A DNA stretch of 64,000 nt from JABSOG01 sp041583135. GTDB taxonomy: Bacteria > Pseudomonadota > Gammaproteobacteria > Enterobacterales > Alteromonadaceae. Of the stretch, positions 36,401 through 49,100 are shown in pieces; position 1 is the stretch's first letter; each line of letters starts with the position of its first letter. The DNA lies in NCBI GenBank assembly GCA_041583135.1, contig JBFHGJ010000016.1, positions 6,254 through 70,253 on the forward strand. Direction: 5' to 3'. The position numbers and the translations under genes were made by a program. Under the pieces are notes generated by a model. That model was not told the DNA's origin. It ran no database searches and worked only from the letters and a program-made list of their open reading frames with translations.

Positions 36401-37135
36401 GGTACAACCCGCAGGCTATATAGAACCGGCGATCTCGTGCGTTATTTACCCTGTGAGGAGGGGGAAGGGAAGTTGGCGTTTATTGGTCGTCGTGACACAC
36501 AGATTAATATTCGTGGATTTAGAGTAGAACTCGGCGAAGTACAAGGTCAGCTCAGTGCTCATCCTTTGGTTGAGTCTGCCGCAGTGGTGGTCTGTGAAGA
36601 TGATGCCAACAACCAACGCATAGTGGCTTACATGACGGCAAAAACGCAAGGTTCATTGCCATTGAGCGCTGAAGATCTAATAGGCACTGTTCGTCGGGAT
36701 TTGCAGGCCATGCTGCCCGATTACATGGTACCCGCTGTGTTGATGGTCGTTGATCAGCTTGCGCTGACCCAAAATGGTAAGGTTGATGTCGCTCAGCTGC
36801 CACCGCCAGACCTACAACAGCTTCAGCGGCGTTACGTGCCACCATCAAGCGATGTTGAATTACAGCTAGTGGCTATCTGGTCTGAACTGCTATCACTCGA
36901 TAGCGATGACATGGGGATTGAAACCAACTTTTTCGATATCGGAGGCCATTCGTTACTGGTCGTACGGCTATTGGCGCAGATCAAATCACGCTTCGAGATT
37001 GAAATGCCGATAGAGGTCATCTTCGACGAACCGACCATCGCTGCTTTAGCACAACACATCGAGTTGCAACAACTGCAAACCGAGGCAAACGATGCGTTGG
37101 CACAAAGCGACAACTTATTTGAATTGGAGATTTAG
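30407..37135 (+). CDS. NRPS-C: bimodular synthetase (dock-C-A-T-C-A-T), Ser then Tyr
   Basis: The 2242 residues run: TubC-like dock (1-55); C1 (HHIAADG near 211); A1 (TSGSTGQPKG near 698); T1 (GGHS near 1088); C2 with HHLVEDN at 1309-1315; A2 (about 1787); T2 (GGHS near 2180). Pocket A1 reads DVWHISLID, one conservative change from the serine code DVWHLSLID. A2 reads DASTVAAVC, identical to a known tyrosine code that related Phe-type pockets resemble. C2 differs from the other C domains: it opens YPLSSLQQGMLYHALL, has Asn for the last Gly of HHxxxDG, and sits directly after the Ser module, features that recall C domains acting on modified Ser/Thr. The C-terminus (SDNLFELEI) is an acidic/hydrophobic docking-type tail. 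It is coupled to NRPS-B by ATGA, and NRPS-D starts five bases after the stop. Confidence 0.95.
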   Translation: MSMLQLVERCAQAGVFLFVEQGKLGFKLSVAQFPPQLKAQVIEHKAELIEFLSSYGRAKVVDSGAISKRPEPFGHCLTSFGQQRLWFVDQLQGNSVQYNMPFAMTVRGTLDLAAANGAIAAVIRRHEVLRTVFYLQDGEVWQQICDDFDFAITEHDLTELPAEQQDKAVQKLVYANQHQVVDLGADLMIQSGFIRKTSEAEGENILLFNIHHIAADGWSMGILLREFCAVYQALVSGQMPALTPMSLQYADFAYWQRQQLVKDKLQPQLDYWAMQLADAPMVHSLPLDWPRPQVRSVQGATIENTLGASVFKSLEALAQQHQVTMFMLFHGALALLLSRHSNSDDIIIGTPVNCRRHPSLEGLIGFFINTLVLRTNTEFDLLADYLAHIKSVNLDAQNNQDVPFEQLVEHCQVPRDLQHTPLFQILLSVDGQAQQTLNLPQLQLEPLKQGRENRQRASKFDLEVSITYDQQGIKVSWLYDTTLFTQATVESLNGDFNRLLGALAQIDGQALNQWSMHTPEELEHFLYGLNDTERNHPKDKTIDQHFDQQAIANPDAIAVIFEQQHLSYRQLAQRVNQLARYLRNQGVGNGTLVGLSLHRSVEMVVAILAVLRAGGAYVACDPQLPASRLVFVIDDSECQMLLCCVAQMDALQSIDSATSVQLLPLDCPEFNAKLRQMSVERLGAESDRSMHSLAYVLYTSGSTGQPKGVMIEHDALLNRIDWMQHQFALTHGDRVLQKTPYGFDVSVWEFLWPLAYGATLVVARPDGHKDPLYLQQLINNEQITIAHFVPSMLKVFVEALNGEWTSSLRLLICSGEALDSNTANTVLGLSDSLQLYNLYGPTEATIDVSFYHCDKPCTAPVVPIGKPIQNTQLLVLDKHLRCSPMGAIGELYIGGVGLARGYLNREMLTAQNFIDHPFVPGYKLYKTGDLVRYLPDGELSFIGRIDSQVKIRGCRIELSEIETHLLAMSEVAHAHVLVFEQQTLVGFVEPVSGVCGSQEWLDGLLQQLSIEVPQYMVPATLVAVTEWPLTANGKVDKKALLTRRFVLRQYFAAPEGVHEQLLAQVWGNLLKRDWHTIDRRDNFFMLGGHSLLLMGYRQQLRESGYDLPVELLYKAQTLAQLAAQLQRGYQIQSAAPAINLADNRQYLTPEMFAMIELDNQTLALVCDKVWGGAENITDIYPLSSLQQGMLYHALLAGEDPYVVKSIIKCDSQAVYQDFLVALQFVIGRHDALRTQIIYEGVEQPFQVVLNEVLVEAVAIDYQGAPEQLEHWLQTYGLDEAQKLCLGPAPLLRLYVVSQGEHFYVLMFNHHLVEDNLSLRLISNEINQHMLGQALDLAPPRQYRDFIWQGLQADKQQGLDYFREHLRGFNTVNAPFAMTGHGDSLSNMTHYQCALPSVLAQRVRALAVQSGVSVASVMHMAWAVVIARVSARQDVVFGSVQSGRFHCLGEPSALVGLCINTLPLRVQLAGTTLQSALVAVHEGLSQLMVYEQTPLSDIQQHCSELGAATPLFNTLLNCRLVHDVAAEKVPGMDVLWSVEHTNYLLSASVDYSDKDIVWTLECVENIGAEKVVDYLFNLLGSMCDAFIADCETDISQLSLFDQAQLSFLLAKSAGAKTAVTTDLLLHQQFEAQVKRNPDNTAVVEQMADGSWQHTSYLRLEQQANRLARYLREQGVGVDTLVGIYCQRNVKAMVAILAVLKAGGAYVPLAYDLPLKRLSYILDDSQVSFVVTEEHLQTSLAFGAFDDNHLTKLVIDSAQMTDKLNRYSSETLVLLPQQSSQNLAYVIYTSGSTGEPKGVLLNHAGVVNMTNFQQGFFALCSASRVLQFASMGFDASVSEWAMAFGTGASLYICPNEDKRNPSSIARLLISNGITHVTLPPAFLACMDETLDYQLQCIVVAGEACSKGVVARWANRYRLINAYGPTEASVCTTATELNANQDIAIGAPIDNVQCYVLDDDRALVPDGAVGELYIGGCGLARGYLNRPKLNAASFVECCFIDGTTRRLYRTGDLVRYLPCEEGEGKLAFIGRRDTQINIRGFRVELGEVQGQLSAHPLVESAAVVVCEDDANNQRIVAYMTAKTQGSLPLSAEDLIGTVRRDLQAMLPDYMVPAVLMVVDQLALTQNGKVDVAQLPPPDLQQLQRRYVPPSSDVELQLVAIWSELLSLDSDDMGIETNFFDIGGHSLLVVRLLAQIKSRFEIEMPIEVIFDEPTIAALAQHIELQQLQTEANDALAQSDNLFELEI

Positions 37136-37140
37136 GCCTG

Positions 37141-40100
37141 ATGGTGATTAAACAATTGCTCAAACAGCTCTATCGGCAACACATTGTTTTGACGCTCAAT
37201 AACGGCAAGTTGAAGATCCAATGTCCCGAAGGGGCAATGAACAGTGAGACCTTGGCTAAGATCAAGCAGCACAAAGACCAGATCATGGTGTACCTAGACA
37301 GTCAGAAAAATGAGGCAAAAACCCTGCTTGGGGTTGCGGATATCGTCAAACAAACGCCGTCAAACCAGCCTGTTGCTGCCTCTTTTGCCCAGCAGCGGTT
37401 GTGGTTTATCGATCAGCTGCAGGGGAGCAGCAGCGAGTATAATATGGCCAGTGCGCTGCATATTGAAGGCGCGTTTGATGCTGTGATAGCCGAAATGGCC
37501 ATCACCGAGATAATAGCGCGTCATCAAGTGCTTAGAACCCATTTTGTCATGGTCGATGAACAGGTGTGTCAAGCGCTTATGCCAAGTTGGCAGTTTCGTT
37601 TAAATCAGGTGGATCTTAGAACGATAGAGCCTGCGCAACAGCGCAACAAAGTCGAAGAACTCATACGCCAAGACAGTCTTAACAGCTTTGATTTGAGCAA
37701 AGATCTCATGGTTCGCGCCAGCTACCTTATCCTTGCAGACACCGACCGACAGCACAAGGGGGTGTTGCTGTTCAACATTCACCATATTGCCTGTGACGGC
37801 TGGTCAATGGGTGTGCTGCTCAAAGAATTTGTGACTTTGTATCAGGCGTTTGCCGAGAAAAAGGCGAGTCCTTTGACGCCACTGGCATTACAATATAGTG
37901 ACTATGCCCTATGGCAACGTCAGTGGTTAAGCGATGAGGTGCTGCAACAGCAATTGGCCTACTGGCGAACTCAATTGGCTGATGTACCAAGTGTTCACGG
38001 TCTCTTGCTCGATGAACCTAGGCCTGCCGAGCGTAACCCCATTGGCGGTCGGGTCATTGCCCGTCTAGGCAATGCGCATGCTCAAAAGCTCAAGGCGCTA
38101 GCACAAAGACGCAATATGACCTTATTCATGTTGCTCCATGGCGCTTTGGCGCTGGTGTTGTCTCGTCATAGCCAAAGCCACGATATTGTCGTCGGGACCA
38201 GTGTGGCCAATCGTACGCAGCTTTCTGTAGAGCCGTTGATCGGTTTTTTCGTCAATACGCTGGTTCTGCGAGTCAGCACCGATCAGCTCAGCTTAGCCGA
38301 GTATTTTACCCATGTACGCGATGTTCACCTAGCGGCCCAATCTCATCAAGATGTGCCATTTGAGCAGTTGGTGGAGCATTGCCAGGTTGCCAGAAGTACA
38401 GCACATTCACCGCTGTTTCAAATCATGTTTGGCATGAACACCAATCAAAGCAGCGATTTAACCATTGCCGATATTGTCTTTAAACCGCTTCACTCCGATG
38501 AGGTGTTGACTAAATTTGATTTGGACATTGACGCTGGATTAACGCCAGATGGCATTGAGTTTGCCTGGACTTATGATTGCGCGATTTTTAACCGGGAAAG
38601 TATTGAGACTTTAAGTGCACATTTAAATTGTTTGCTTCAAAGCATAGCTGTACTGGACATTAATGCCTTTGAGAAATATGACCAGACGTGCTTGTCGATG
38701 TTAAGTCATGGCGAACAGCTGTATTTGACCGAAACGCTCAACCAAACGCAAATGCACTGGCCACAGGAGCGGTTGGTACACCAACTGTTTGAGGCGCAAG
38801 TGGCGCGTCATGGCAATAACATTGCATTGGTGCAACATCATCCACAACAAGGTGTTGTACGGCTGAGCTATCAAACATTGAATCAAAAGGCCAATCGCTT
38901 GGCCCACAAATTGATTGAAGATGGTGTTGCTCAAGGTGCTTTGGTGGGGATTTGGCTTGAGCGCAGTGTCGAAAGTGTTGTCGCCATGTTGGCTATTCTT
39001 AAAGCTGGTGGGGCCTATGTCCCGCTGGATACCGAACACCCTTGGGGACGAATTGAATTTCTGATCAAAGACACAGGGCTTAAGCATTTAGTTGTAGCCA
39101 GTCGCAACGAGCCATTGGCGGCGCTGGAAAATGAGGTCACGTTATATCCATTGACCGAGCCGGCGTTTAAAGCGCACATATCTGGCTATCGAGCAGACAA
39201 TCCTGAAATCAGTGTCATCAATGCCGCCCAAGCCCCGGTTTATGCTATCTATACCTCTGGTTCTACCGGTCAACCAAAAGGGGCTATGCTAAGCCATGAT
39301 AATCTGGCCAATTTGCTTTACTGGTATATTGAGCAATATCGATTCTCATGCGATAGTGCAACCTTGATTGTCAGTGCCATGGCATTTGACTTAACGCAAA
39401 AAAACATTTTTGCGCCTTTGTGCGTCGGCGGCAAGGTGTGTCTTTATGGCGGTAATCATCTCGATGGCACAGACGTTAGAGCGCTGATCTGTGCCGAGCA
39501 GATATCGCACCTCAACTGCGCGCCGAGCGCCATTTATCTTATCAGTGATCACGGTAAAGTGTGGCCGGAGCTCAGCTGGATTTTGCTTGGCGGCGAGCCG
39601 ATTGACGGAGCTTTTGTCCAGCGCTGGCATGACACTCGTGGGCAGAAGCCTTCGTTGGTCAATATGTATGGGCCAACAGAATGTACGGATATCGCTTGCC
39701 ATTTTACGCTGAATGAAGCCTATTGGGCGCGCTACCACAAGGTCGCGATAGGCAGTGCCAACGCCAATGTAAAACTCTTGGTATTGGATTCGATGCAGCG
39801 ATTGGCGCCTATTGGGGCGATTGGTGAATTGTATATTGCCGGTAAAGGTGTCGGTTTAGGCTATATCAATAATGAGGCGCTCAACCGGCAAAAGTTTGTC
39901 ACCGTGACGCTTGAAAACGGCAGCGCGATGCGTTGTTACAGAACGGGCGATCTTGTTCGCTATGTACCATGGCAGCAGTCCCATGTGCTTGAGTTTATCG
40001 CGCGGATTGACGATCAGGTTAAAGTTCGTGGTTATCGAATTGAGCTCGGTGAGATCCAAAGTTTGCTGTCGGCCCACCCTCAGGTGGCATCAAGTTTCGT

Positions 40101-43100
40101 TATGGTACAGCAAGATGAGGGGCAAGCCAAAAGGTTGGTAGCTTATGTGGTGGCAATGACAAAGGGCGACAATGAAACGTTGTTTGCTGTGTTAAAAAGC
40201 TATCTACAAGCCAACCTACCTCAGTATATGGTCCCGGCGGTATTTATGGCCGTTGATACACTGCCGCTTAATGCCAATGGTAAGGTAGACAAAAAAGCTT
40301 TGCCACAGCCGCAACCGCAAGATGTTCAAGGCCAGTACGTTGCTCCGCAAACGCCAAAAGAAACACTTTTGGTGAAGATTTGGGCGTCGGCGCTTAAACT
40401 CGATGAAAGCACGCTTAGTACTGAGGCCAATTTTTTTGCCTTAGGAGGCGACTCGATTTTATCGGTTCAAGTGGCATCCAAGGCGGCAAGAGCGGGGCTT
40501 TATTTTAGCATCAAGGATCTATTTGATGCCCAAACCATTCGTCAACTGGCGGCGCTGGCTAAACAAGGTGCTGGCGTTATCGCCGAGCAGGCGCCAGTGA
40601 CAGGCAGCTTGACGTTGTTGCCTATTCAGCGTCAGTTTTTTACTGATGAGACCGAACTGCACCATTACAATCAAGCGGTTATGCTCACGACTGCGCCAGG
40701 TTTCGATGCCAAGGCTTTACGCGCGATTGTCGCTAAATTGTTAGCCCACCATGATGCCTTGAGATTGTGTTTTAGCGCAATAGATGGTCAATGGCAGGCC
40801 GAGCACCTGCCATTAGGCGACGCTTTGGTTCGCGCCGCAGTGCAATGGCAACAGCTAGATAACCTAGACCCGCAAAACCTACTCGATTCGGCAAATCAAG
40901 CCCAACGAAGTTTGAGCCCGCAAAAAGGACAATTACTGAAAGCCATCGGCTATAGCGATACTCAAGCAGATCAGCCGGGGCGGTTGTTGTTGGTGATCCA
41001 CCATTTGGTGGTCGATGGTATTTCTTGGCGCATTTTGCTCGAAGATTGTGAAACATTGTACGGGCAATGGCTTGCACAGCAGCCGCTGCAATTGCCTGAT
41101 AAAAGTTCATCGTTGCAACAGTGGGGCGCATTTTTGCATGAGTTCAGCCAAACGGACGCTGTGGCTGAGCAGTGTCGCTATTGGCAGGATTCGTTGGCTG
41201 TCGAAGTACCGTTATTGCGTGAAAGCGCACAAGCTGTTTCGGATTCAGACGGGGCTGTAGGCGTATTGGCACAGCAAGCGTCTTTTGAATTAGAGGCAAA
41301 GCAGACAGAGTTGTTGTTGGGTCGTTGCAACAGTGCCTACCGCACGACCATCAACGAGCTTTTGTTGGCGGGGCTTTTACTGGCGATGCATCGACGCGTG
41401 GGTGTTGTGGCTATGCGCATTGATTTAGAAGGCCATGGTCGTGAAGCGTTGAGTGAGCAACTTGACTTAGGTCGTACGGTCGGCTGGTTTTCCAGTATCT
41501 ATCCGCTGACATTAACCATTGAGTCTGCGGATATTGACGATCTCATTGTGGCGGTAAAGGAGCAGTATCGCCAAGTGCCTGATAATGGCATCGGCTATGG
41601 CCTGTTGAAATTTTTGGCTGAAGAGCCGCAATTGCAGCAACAGCCCAGCAGTGAATTGGTGTTTAATTATCTGGGTCAGTTTGATCAGCTCTGTGAGCAA
41701 GATAACTTCTTTAAACCGGCTCAAGAGCCCTCGGGCGACAGCAAAAGTCGTGGGAGAAAACCGCTCAATCCATTGTCGCTCAATGGTTTTGTAGCGCAGC
41801 AGCGGCTTGGGTTTGTCTTGGGCTTTAATGGCAATGTCTACGATGTTGATGTTATGCAAGCGTTGATGGATGAGTATGCCAACGCCCTGGGAGACATCAT
41901 CGAACATTGCTGTCAGTGCCGCTTTGGCCGTTTTAGTCTATCTGATTTTCCATTAGCAGAGGCCAGTGACGAACAATTGAAGCAATGGCTGGGGTCGCAA
42001 GGTCCACAGATCGCCGACCTCTATCCGGCGACCGGTATGCAGCAAGGCTTGCTGTTTCATGGTCTAATAGAGCAAGGGGGTTATGTCAATCAAACCTTGA
42101 TTACATTTGAAGATCTTAATGTCGCGGCCTTTAAACAGGCGTGGCAACAGGTTATTGCTCGGCATGTGATCTTTAGAACGGCATTCGTTGGTCTTGACAG
42201 TGGGAATGCACATCAGTTGGTTTATTCCGATGTATTGCTTAACTGGCAGCATGTGGACCTGAGCGAGTTGAGTGCAAAACGTCGCGATGAGCGTATTGCG
42301 GAGATCCGCAGTACAGATAAACGGCAAAGCTTTGAGCTTACCGATGCGCCCTTGATGCGGATGCAGCTGTTGCACATCGGCGATGGGGTTGATCAATTGT
42401 TGTGGTCACACCATCATGCCTTGCTGGACGGCTGGTGTCTGCCGATGGTACTGCAAGAGGTCTTTGCCTGTTATCAAAGTATTTGCCGGGGCGACCAAGT
42501 GTCGGCGGAGGCTACATTAAAGCCGGTGTATTCCTACCGTGACTATGTACGCTGGTTAGCTCAGCAGCCAAAACAACAAGCCCGTGAATTCTGGCGTGAG
42601 AAACTTGCGGACGTTGAGCAGGTTACGGCCTTGCCGTTGGCACGCATTGCTCCATCACCAGACCAGCTCGCAAGCGGTGACATCCAACTCGCGGCGATGC
42701 ATCATCAAAAAATCACTTTAGCGCATAGCCAAGCCTTAAAATTGCAGCGTTTGGCACAACATAGCAAGACCACCGTCAATGTGGTCATACAGGCTGCCTG
42801 GGCTTTGCTGTTGGCGCACTACAGTGGAGATAAACAGGTGGTGTTTGGCAGTACTACAGCGGGGCGCCCAGCCCAGTTGGCTGGTGTCGAAAAAATGCTA
42901 GGATTGTTTATCAATACTTTGCCACTGGTCATTGACATCGATATGACGCAAGACCTGTTAAGTTATCTTGAACGGCTACATACCAGTATGGCTGAGCGCG
43001 AGCAGTACAATTATTTGCCGCTGAGTGAGATCCAGCGTTTATCGGGGCTTAAGCAGCCACTGTTCGACACTCTGATGGTATTTCAAAACTATCCTGTCGA

Positions 43101-46100
43101 CAAAGATATCGAGGCATCTGGTGGTGAAGATGGTCTTATCATTCGCTCGGTAGAATCTTTTGAACAAACCAATTTTGCCATTACCTTTACCGCCCATATG
43201 AGCGAACAGCTCAACATTGTGTTGGAATGCAAGCAACAGATGTTTACGCAACAGGCTGTGGCGCAAATAGCTACGGGCTTCAGGTTACTGCTGGAGCACA
43301 TGGCTGAAATTATTGAGCCTCAAAGGGTTGCGCTTCGTTCTATTTCTATTCACAGTCCGGCGCAACAACACTATTTGTTGGATGAACTGAATGACAACGG
43401 CCGGGCATATGAACAAACACTTTTGGTCCACCAGTTGTTCGAGCAGCAAGCGGCGGTGACGCCCAACAATGTCGCTGTGGTTTATGCGCCGTCCGGACGG
43501 CCGATAGTGCGCTTGGATTATGAAACGCTCAATGCTCGGGCAAACCGGCTGGCTCGTCTGCTGCGTAATGAAGGGGTTAAGCAGGGCGCCTTTGTTGGCG
43601 TTTGTCTTGCCCGTAGTGCAGACTTGGTTGTTTCTGTTTTAGCTACCCTGAAAGCCGGTGGCGCCTATGTTCCACTCGACCCGAGCTATCCTGATGCACG
43701 TTTGCAATATATGCTTGATGACAGCGGCTTATGTTATTTGCTGACTAATGCCAGCTCAAGTGATGTATTTAGGCAAAAAGGCATAGCCGTATTTGCGCTC
43801 GATGAACCGCAATTTAATGCGCGATTGGCAGGACTGCCTGCGTACAACCCTGATTGGGATTGTGGTGACAGTGATGGGTTGGCCTATATGATCTATACCT
43901 CTGGTTCTACTGGACAGCCCAAAGGGGCAATGGTTACCCATCGCAATGTTACTAACTTATTGTACTGGTATAAAAAGCAATATGCTTTCGATGGGACAAG
44001 CGGTACGCTGATCTTGAGCTCGATGGCGTTTGACCTGACCCAGAAAAACCTGTTTACCCCTTTGATCTGTGGGGCCAAAGTATGTTTATTGCCCGGAGAG
44101 CATCTCGATAGAGACTTGGCTATTGAGTTGATTGAACAGTTTGACTTAAGCCACCTCAATTGTGCTCCGAGCGCTATTTATGCGGTCACAGACAAAGGCG
44201 AATATTGGCCACCATTGAAATATATTCTGCTCGGTGGTGAGCCGATTGAGCCTGCGTGGGTGCAGCGCTGGGTTGAATACGACGGTGCGAAGCCAGCTCT
44301 GGTTAATATGTATGGACCTACTGAGTGCACTGACATAGCCTGTCACTTTTCACTAAACGAAAAATGGTGGCAACAGCACGGCTTGGTGCCAATCGGCGCT
44401 GCCAATGACAATGTGCAATTGTATTTGCTTAATGACCATCAGACTTTGGTGCCTGTTGGCGCGATAGGTGAGCTGTACATTGGTGGTCGAGGGGTCGGCA
44501 AAGGCTATTTCAACAAGCCTGAGCTGACGGACGAAAAATTCGTCCATTTGCCGCATTTGGGTCAGCATGGTCAACGTTTGTATCGCACCGGCGATCTGGC
44601 ACGCTATATCGAAAGTGACAATGGACAGGTGGTGCTGGAATTTGTCGGTCGTATAGACTCGCAGGTTAAAATTCGTGGCTTTAGGGTTGAGTTGGGCGAA
44701 ATAGAACATCAATTGGCCCGTCATCCTGATGTCGATAGTTGTGTGATACAGATTGATGACGCCCTTGGGCAGAAACGGCTGGTGGCATTTGTGGTTGGTT
44801 CATCCGAAACTAAAAGGTTGCCACAAGAACAGTTCGAGCTACAGCTTAAACAGCACTTACAAAAGCGGCTACCTGAACATATGGTTCCACAGCATGTTGT
44901 GCTGATGGATACCTTTCCATTGACACCCAACGGCAAAGTAGATAAAAAAGCCTTAGTAGCGCCAAAGGCGGTGATGTTGGCCACTTATCAAGCGCCGCAA
45001 AATGACGATGAACGGTTGCTTTGTCAGATCTGGGCTGAGCTATTAAACATCGAGCCTCACCGTCTGTCGGTAAACAGTAATTTCTTTGAGCTCGGTGGCG
45101 ACTCCATTTTGACCATTCAAGTCACTTCGCGCGCCGCTAAAAAAGGGCTTTATTTCGGTATCAATGACTTATTCGATGCTCCAACCATTAAGGGGTTGGC
45201 TCAGCGTCTCAGTCATCGTAATCAAGTACAGTCAGAGCAGGGGTTACAAAGCGGCTATATGCCGCTGTTACCGATTCAGCGGCGCTTTTTCAGCGATCTT
45301 ACCGACTGGCATCATTTTAATCAGTCGCTGGTATTGCGTGTGCCAAATGATTTTAGTAATCAGGCGCTTGTTAGCATTATCAGCGCTTTGGTGGAGCATC
45401 ATGATGCCCTAAGGTTAAGGTTTGACCCTGTAGGTCCGGCTAACAAAAAGTGGCAGAGTTATTTCCAGGTGCTAGATGAGCACTCGATTGGGCGCTTGGT
45501 GGAAGCGCCTGAGCAGGTTTTTAGCAACATCAGTGCATGGCAGCGTTATGCCGATATGCAGCAGGCCAGTCTCGACCCGAGTAACGGGGTACTACTCAAA
45601 GCCGTTTATGGCCGATTTGTGCCGGGGGTTTTGCCCGAAGGGGCGCAAGGGTGTCTATTGTTGATCTTCCATCACTTGGTGGTTGATGGCGTGTCTTGGC
45701 GGGTACTGCTTGAAGACATTGAACAGCTCTACACTCACCTGATTGCTGATGAGCCTTTGGCTCTAGCGGCAAAGACTTCCGCCTATAAGCAATGGGCAAC
45801 CTTTCTTGTCGATTACGCTGAGAACGACGCGCTCAATAAGCAAAAACTGGTCTGGCTTGAGCGTTTCAAACCAGAGAGCCCACGGCTTGAAGCGCTGCCG
45901 GGCAATCAGCCTATCGACAACCATTTCAGCGGTGGTGCCAACGCGTCGATAACGCTTGATAAAGCACGGACACAAGCGTTGCTTGGTCCATGTAATGGCG
46001 TGTATCGAACGAGGATCAATGAGCTGTTGCTGGCGGGGTTACTATTGGGCCTGTATCGTAGCTGCGATTTGAGGACAATAAGAATAGACTTGGAAAGTCA

Positions 46101-49100
46101 TGGCCGGGGACAACTGACGAGAACGTTAGATGTGAGCCGCACTGTCGGCTGGTTTACCGATATTTATCCGTTGACCTTACAAATTGAAGACGACTCGATT
46201 GCCGGTGTCATTTGTAGTGTAAAAGAACAATACCGCAGTACACCCGATGAGGGGATAAGCTTTGGTGTGTTGCAACAATTTAGCGGTGATAACGCATTTG
46301 CTAACTTGCCAGAACGGGAGATCATCTTTAACTATTTGGGGCAGTTCGGCCAGGTGGTTAACCATCAGAACCATTTTGCCCCGCTTGAGCTGCCTAGTGG
46401 CCAAGAGGTGAGCGCTTTACGTAAGCCTCAGCATCCGCTGTCCTTTACCGGTATTATCAATAAAGACTGCCTGCATTTTGATTTAAGCTATGACAAAAGT
46501 CGCTATCGGCCACAGGTGATAGAGAGACTTATGGCGGCGTTTTTGGAGGCATTGGAGTTGGTTGTCGATCATTGTCTGGCGACGCAACAAGGTCGCTTCA
46601 CCCCAAGCGACTTCCCGCTGGCAACGATGGACACCACGCAATTAAGGCAGTGGCATATTGAGCAGCAACAAGGGATTGAAGATGTTTATCCGGCTACAGG
46701 GATGCAACAAGGGCTTTTGTTCCATAGTTTATTGCAGCGCGGCCGTTATGTTACCCAAACTCGACTGACCTTCGGCCCTTTGCAGGTGCAGACGTTTAAG
46801 CAAGCATGGCAGAAAGTGTGCCAACGCCATGTGATCTTCAGAACCGGGTTTGTTGGTCTTGATAGCCATCAACCTCATCAAGTGGTTTTTCGCAATGTAC
46901 AATTGCCTTGGCAAGAGTATGATTTATCGGCAATGCCAGCCACAAACGTGCAAGCGCGCATTGAGGCCATTGGCCTTGCGGATAAACAACAAGGATTTGA
47001 ACTGACACAAGCGCCATTGATGCGAATGAGCATATGTCGTTTGCCGGGGGAGCATTATCAGCTGCTGTGGTCGTATCATCACGCACTTGTCGATGGTTGG
47101 AGTGTGCCTTTGATTTTTGCCGAGGTAGCGCAGTGCTATAGTGCCTTGCAACGGGGCGAAGATGTTCAGTTGAGCAGTGTCTATAGCTACCGCGACTACG
47201 TGGCGTGGTTAGGTCAACAAAGTCGCAGCGAAGCGCAATCTTATTGGCGCGAGCAACTGGCGTCGGTTGAACAGGTCACCCCTGTGCCTTTAGCTGTAAA
47301 TCGGCAAGTTCACGGTCAAATCATCGACACCTCACAAAGCCATCAGTTAATACTAGACTGTGCCACCACACAAGCGCTGCAAGAGTTGGCGGCCAAGGCT
47401 AAGGTGACCTTTAATGTACTGCTGCAAGCGGCGTGGGGGTTGTTGCTGGCGAAATACAACGACAATCATATTGTTACCTTTGGCACCACTACGTCGGGAC
47501 GACCGGCTCAGCTGAACGGTGTTGAACACATGATAGGGCTATTCATCAATACTCTGCCAAGTGTCATTGCCATTGATAATGACCTGAGTCTGGCGCTGTG
47601 GTTGGAGAAAATCCACCGCCAACTGGTCGCAAACGAACTGTACAGTTACTTACCTTTAAGCGATATTCAGCGCTTGGGCGACCTTAAAGGCAGTCTGTTC
47701 GACAGCTTGTTGATCTTTGAAAACTACCCGGTTGCGATGAATGAAACCAGTACCAATCGCGAAGAAGCACTGGCGTTACTCGCTGTTGAGAGTGTTGAGG
47801 GGACGAACTATGGCTTGACGTTGATCGCACGAAAAACCGAGCAACTGGAGATTGTGTTTGAAGTCGCTGAGGGCTTGTTAAGCCGCAGTGCTATTGCACA
47901 AGTCAGCAGACACTTACAGCAATTGCTGAGCGCGTTTGCTGCGCAAAGTCAGCCTTTTGATGTCACCGTTGGGCAATTGCAAATGCTTGGTGAGGGAGAG
48001 GTTGAACAGTTACTTGAACAGGAGAACCATACTGAGCACAGCGACATGAAGGCTTTACTGGTTCATGAATGCTTTGAACAACAAGTGCACAAAACCCCCA
48101 AAGCTTATGCTGTTGTTCTTGATAATCGTGCAATGAGCTATCAAGCGCTGGATCAGGCGGCGAATCAATTGGCCCATTATCTAAAATCACAAGGGGTTGA
48201 GCAAAATACGCTGGTTGGTCTGCTATACCAGCGCGGGCCGATGATGATAATTGCTATGTTGGCGATACTTAAAGCAGGTGGCGGCTATGTGCCTTTAGAT
48301 CCTGCCTACCCAAGCCGCCGACTTCAGCATATTGTCGAAGATAGCGGTTTGAATTACGTGTTGTGTCAACAGCAAACGGCATCGGTATTGACCTTGGGTA
48401 AAAAGGTACAATGCTTGGTTATGGATGAGCCAAACCGACGTGAGGCGTTATTGCAGATGCCTTGTGTCAAGTTAGCACCTGTGGATATTCAGAGCGTATC
48501 GGCTGTGGCCAATGTTATTTACACGTCAGGCTCAACCGGAACCCCCAAAGGGGTTATGATCACCCACCGGGCACTGGTCAATCATCTGACAGCCATGAAT
48601 TGTCGCCTTGATGGTCATTTGGCCCGTTGTCGGATGCTGGCAATCACCACTATCGCCTTTGATATTGCTGGTTTGGAGCTGTTTGGGCCATTAATGCATG
48701 GTGGTACAGTTGTGTTGACACCACAAAATGTGGGTCTTGACCCTCGTGTGTTGACTCAATGGTTACTCGAACATGACATTGATTGTCTACAGGCAACACC
48801 GGCGACTTGGCAACTGCTGGTTGATAGCGGCTGGCGAGGAAAATCTGACCTGATTGCCCTGTGCGGAGGAGAGGCGCTAAATCAAACTTTGGCGCTGGCG
48901 TTAACTGAACGCAGTCGGGTCCTTTGGCACTGCTATGGTCCAACTGAGGCAACCATCTGGTCTATGGTCAAAAAGCTCAGTTATGAGCAGATACAAAAAC
49001 AGGGCGTACTATTGGGTAATGGTCTGGCCAACTACAGCCATTATGTGCTTGATGCGAACTTACAATTGGTGCCTTTAGGTGCTGAAGGGGAGTTGTATAT

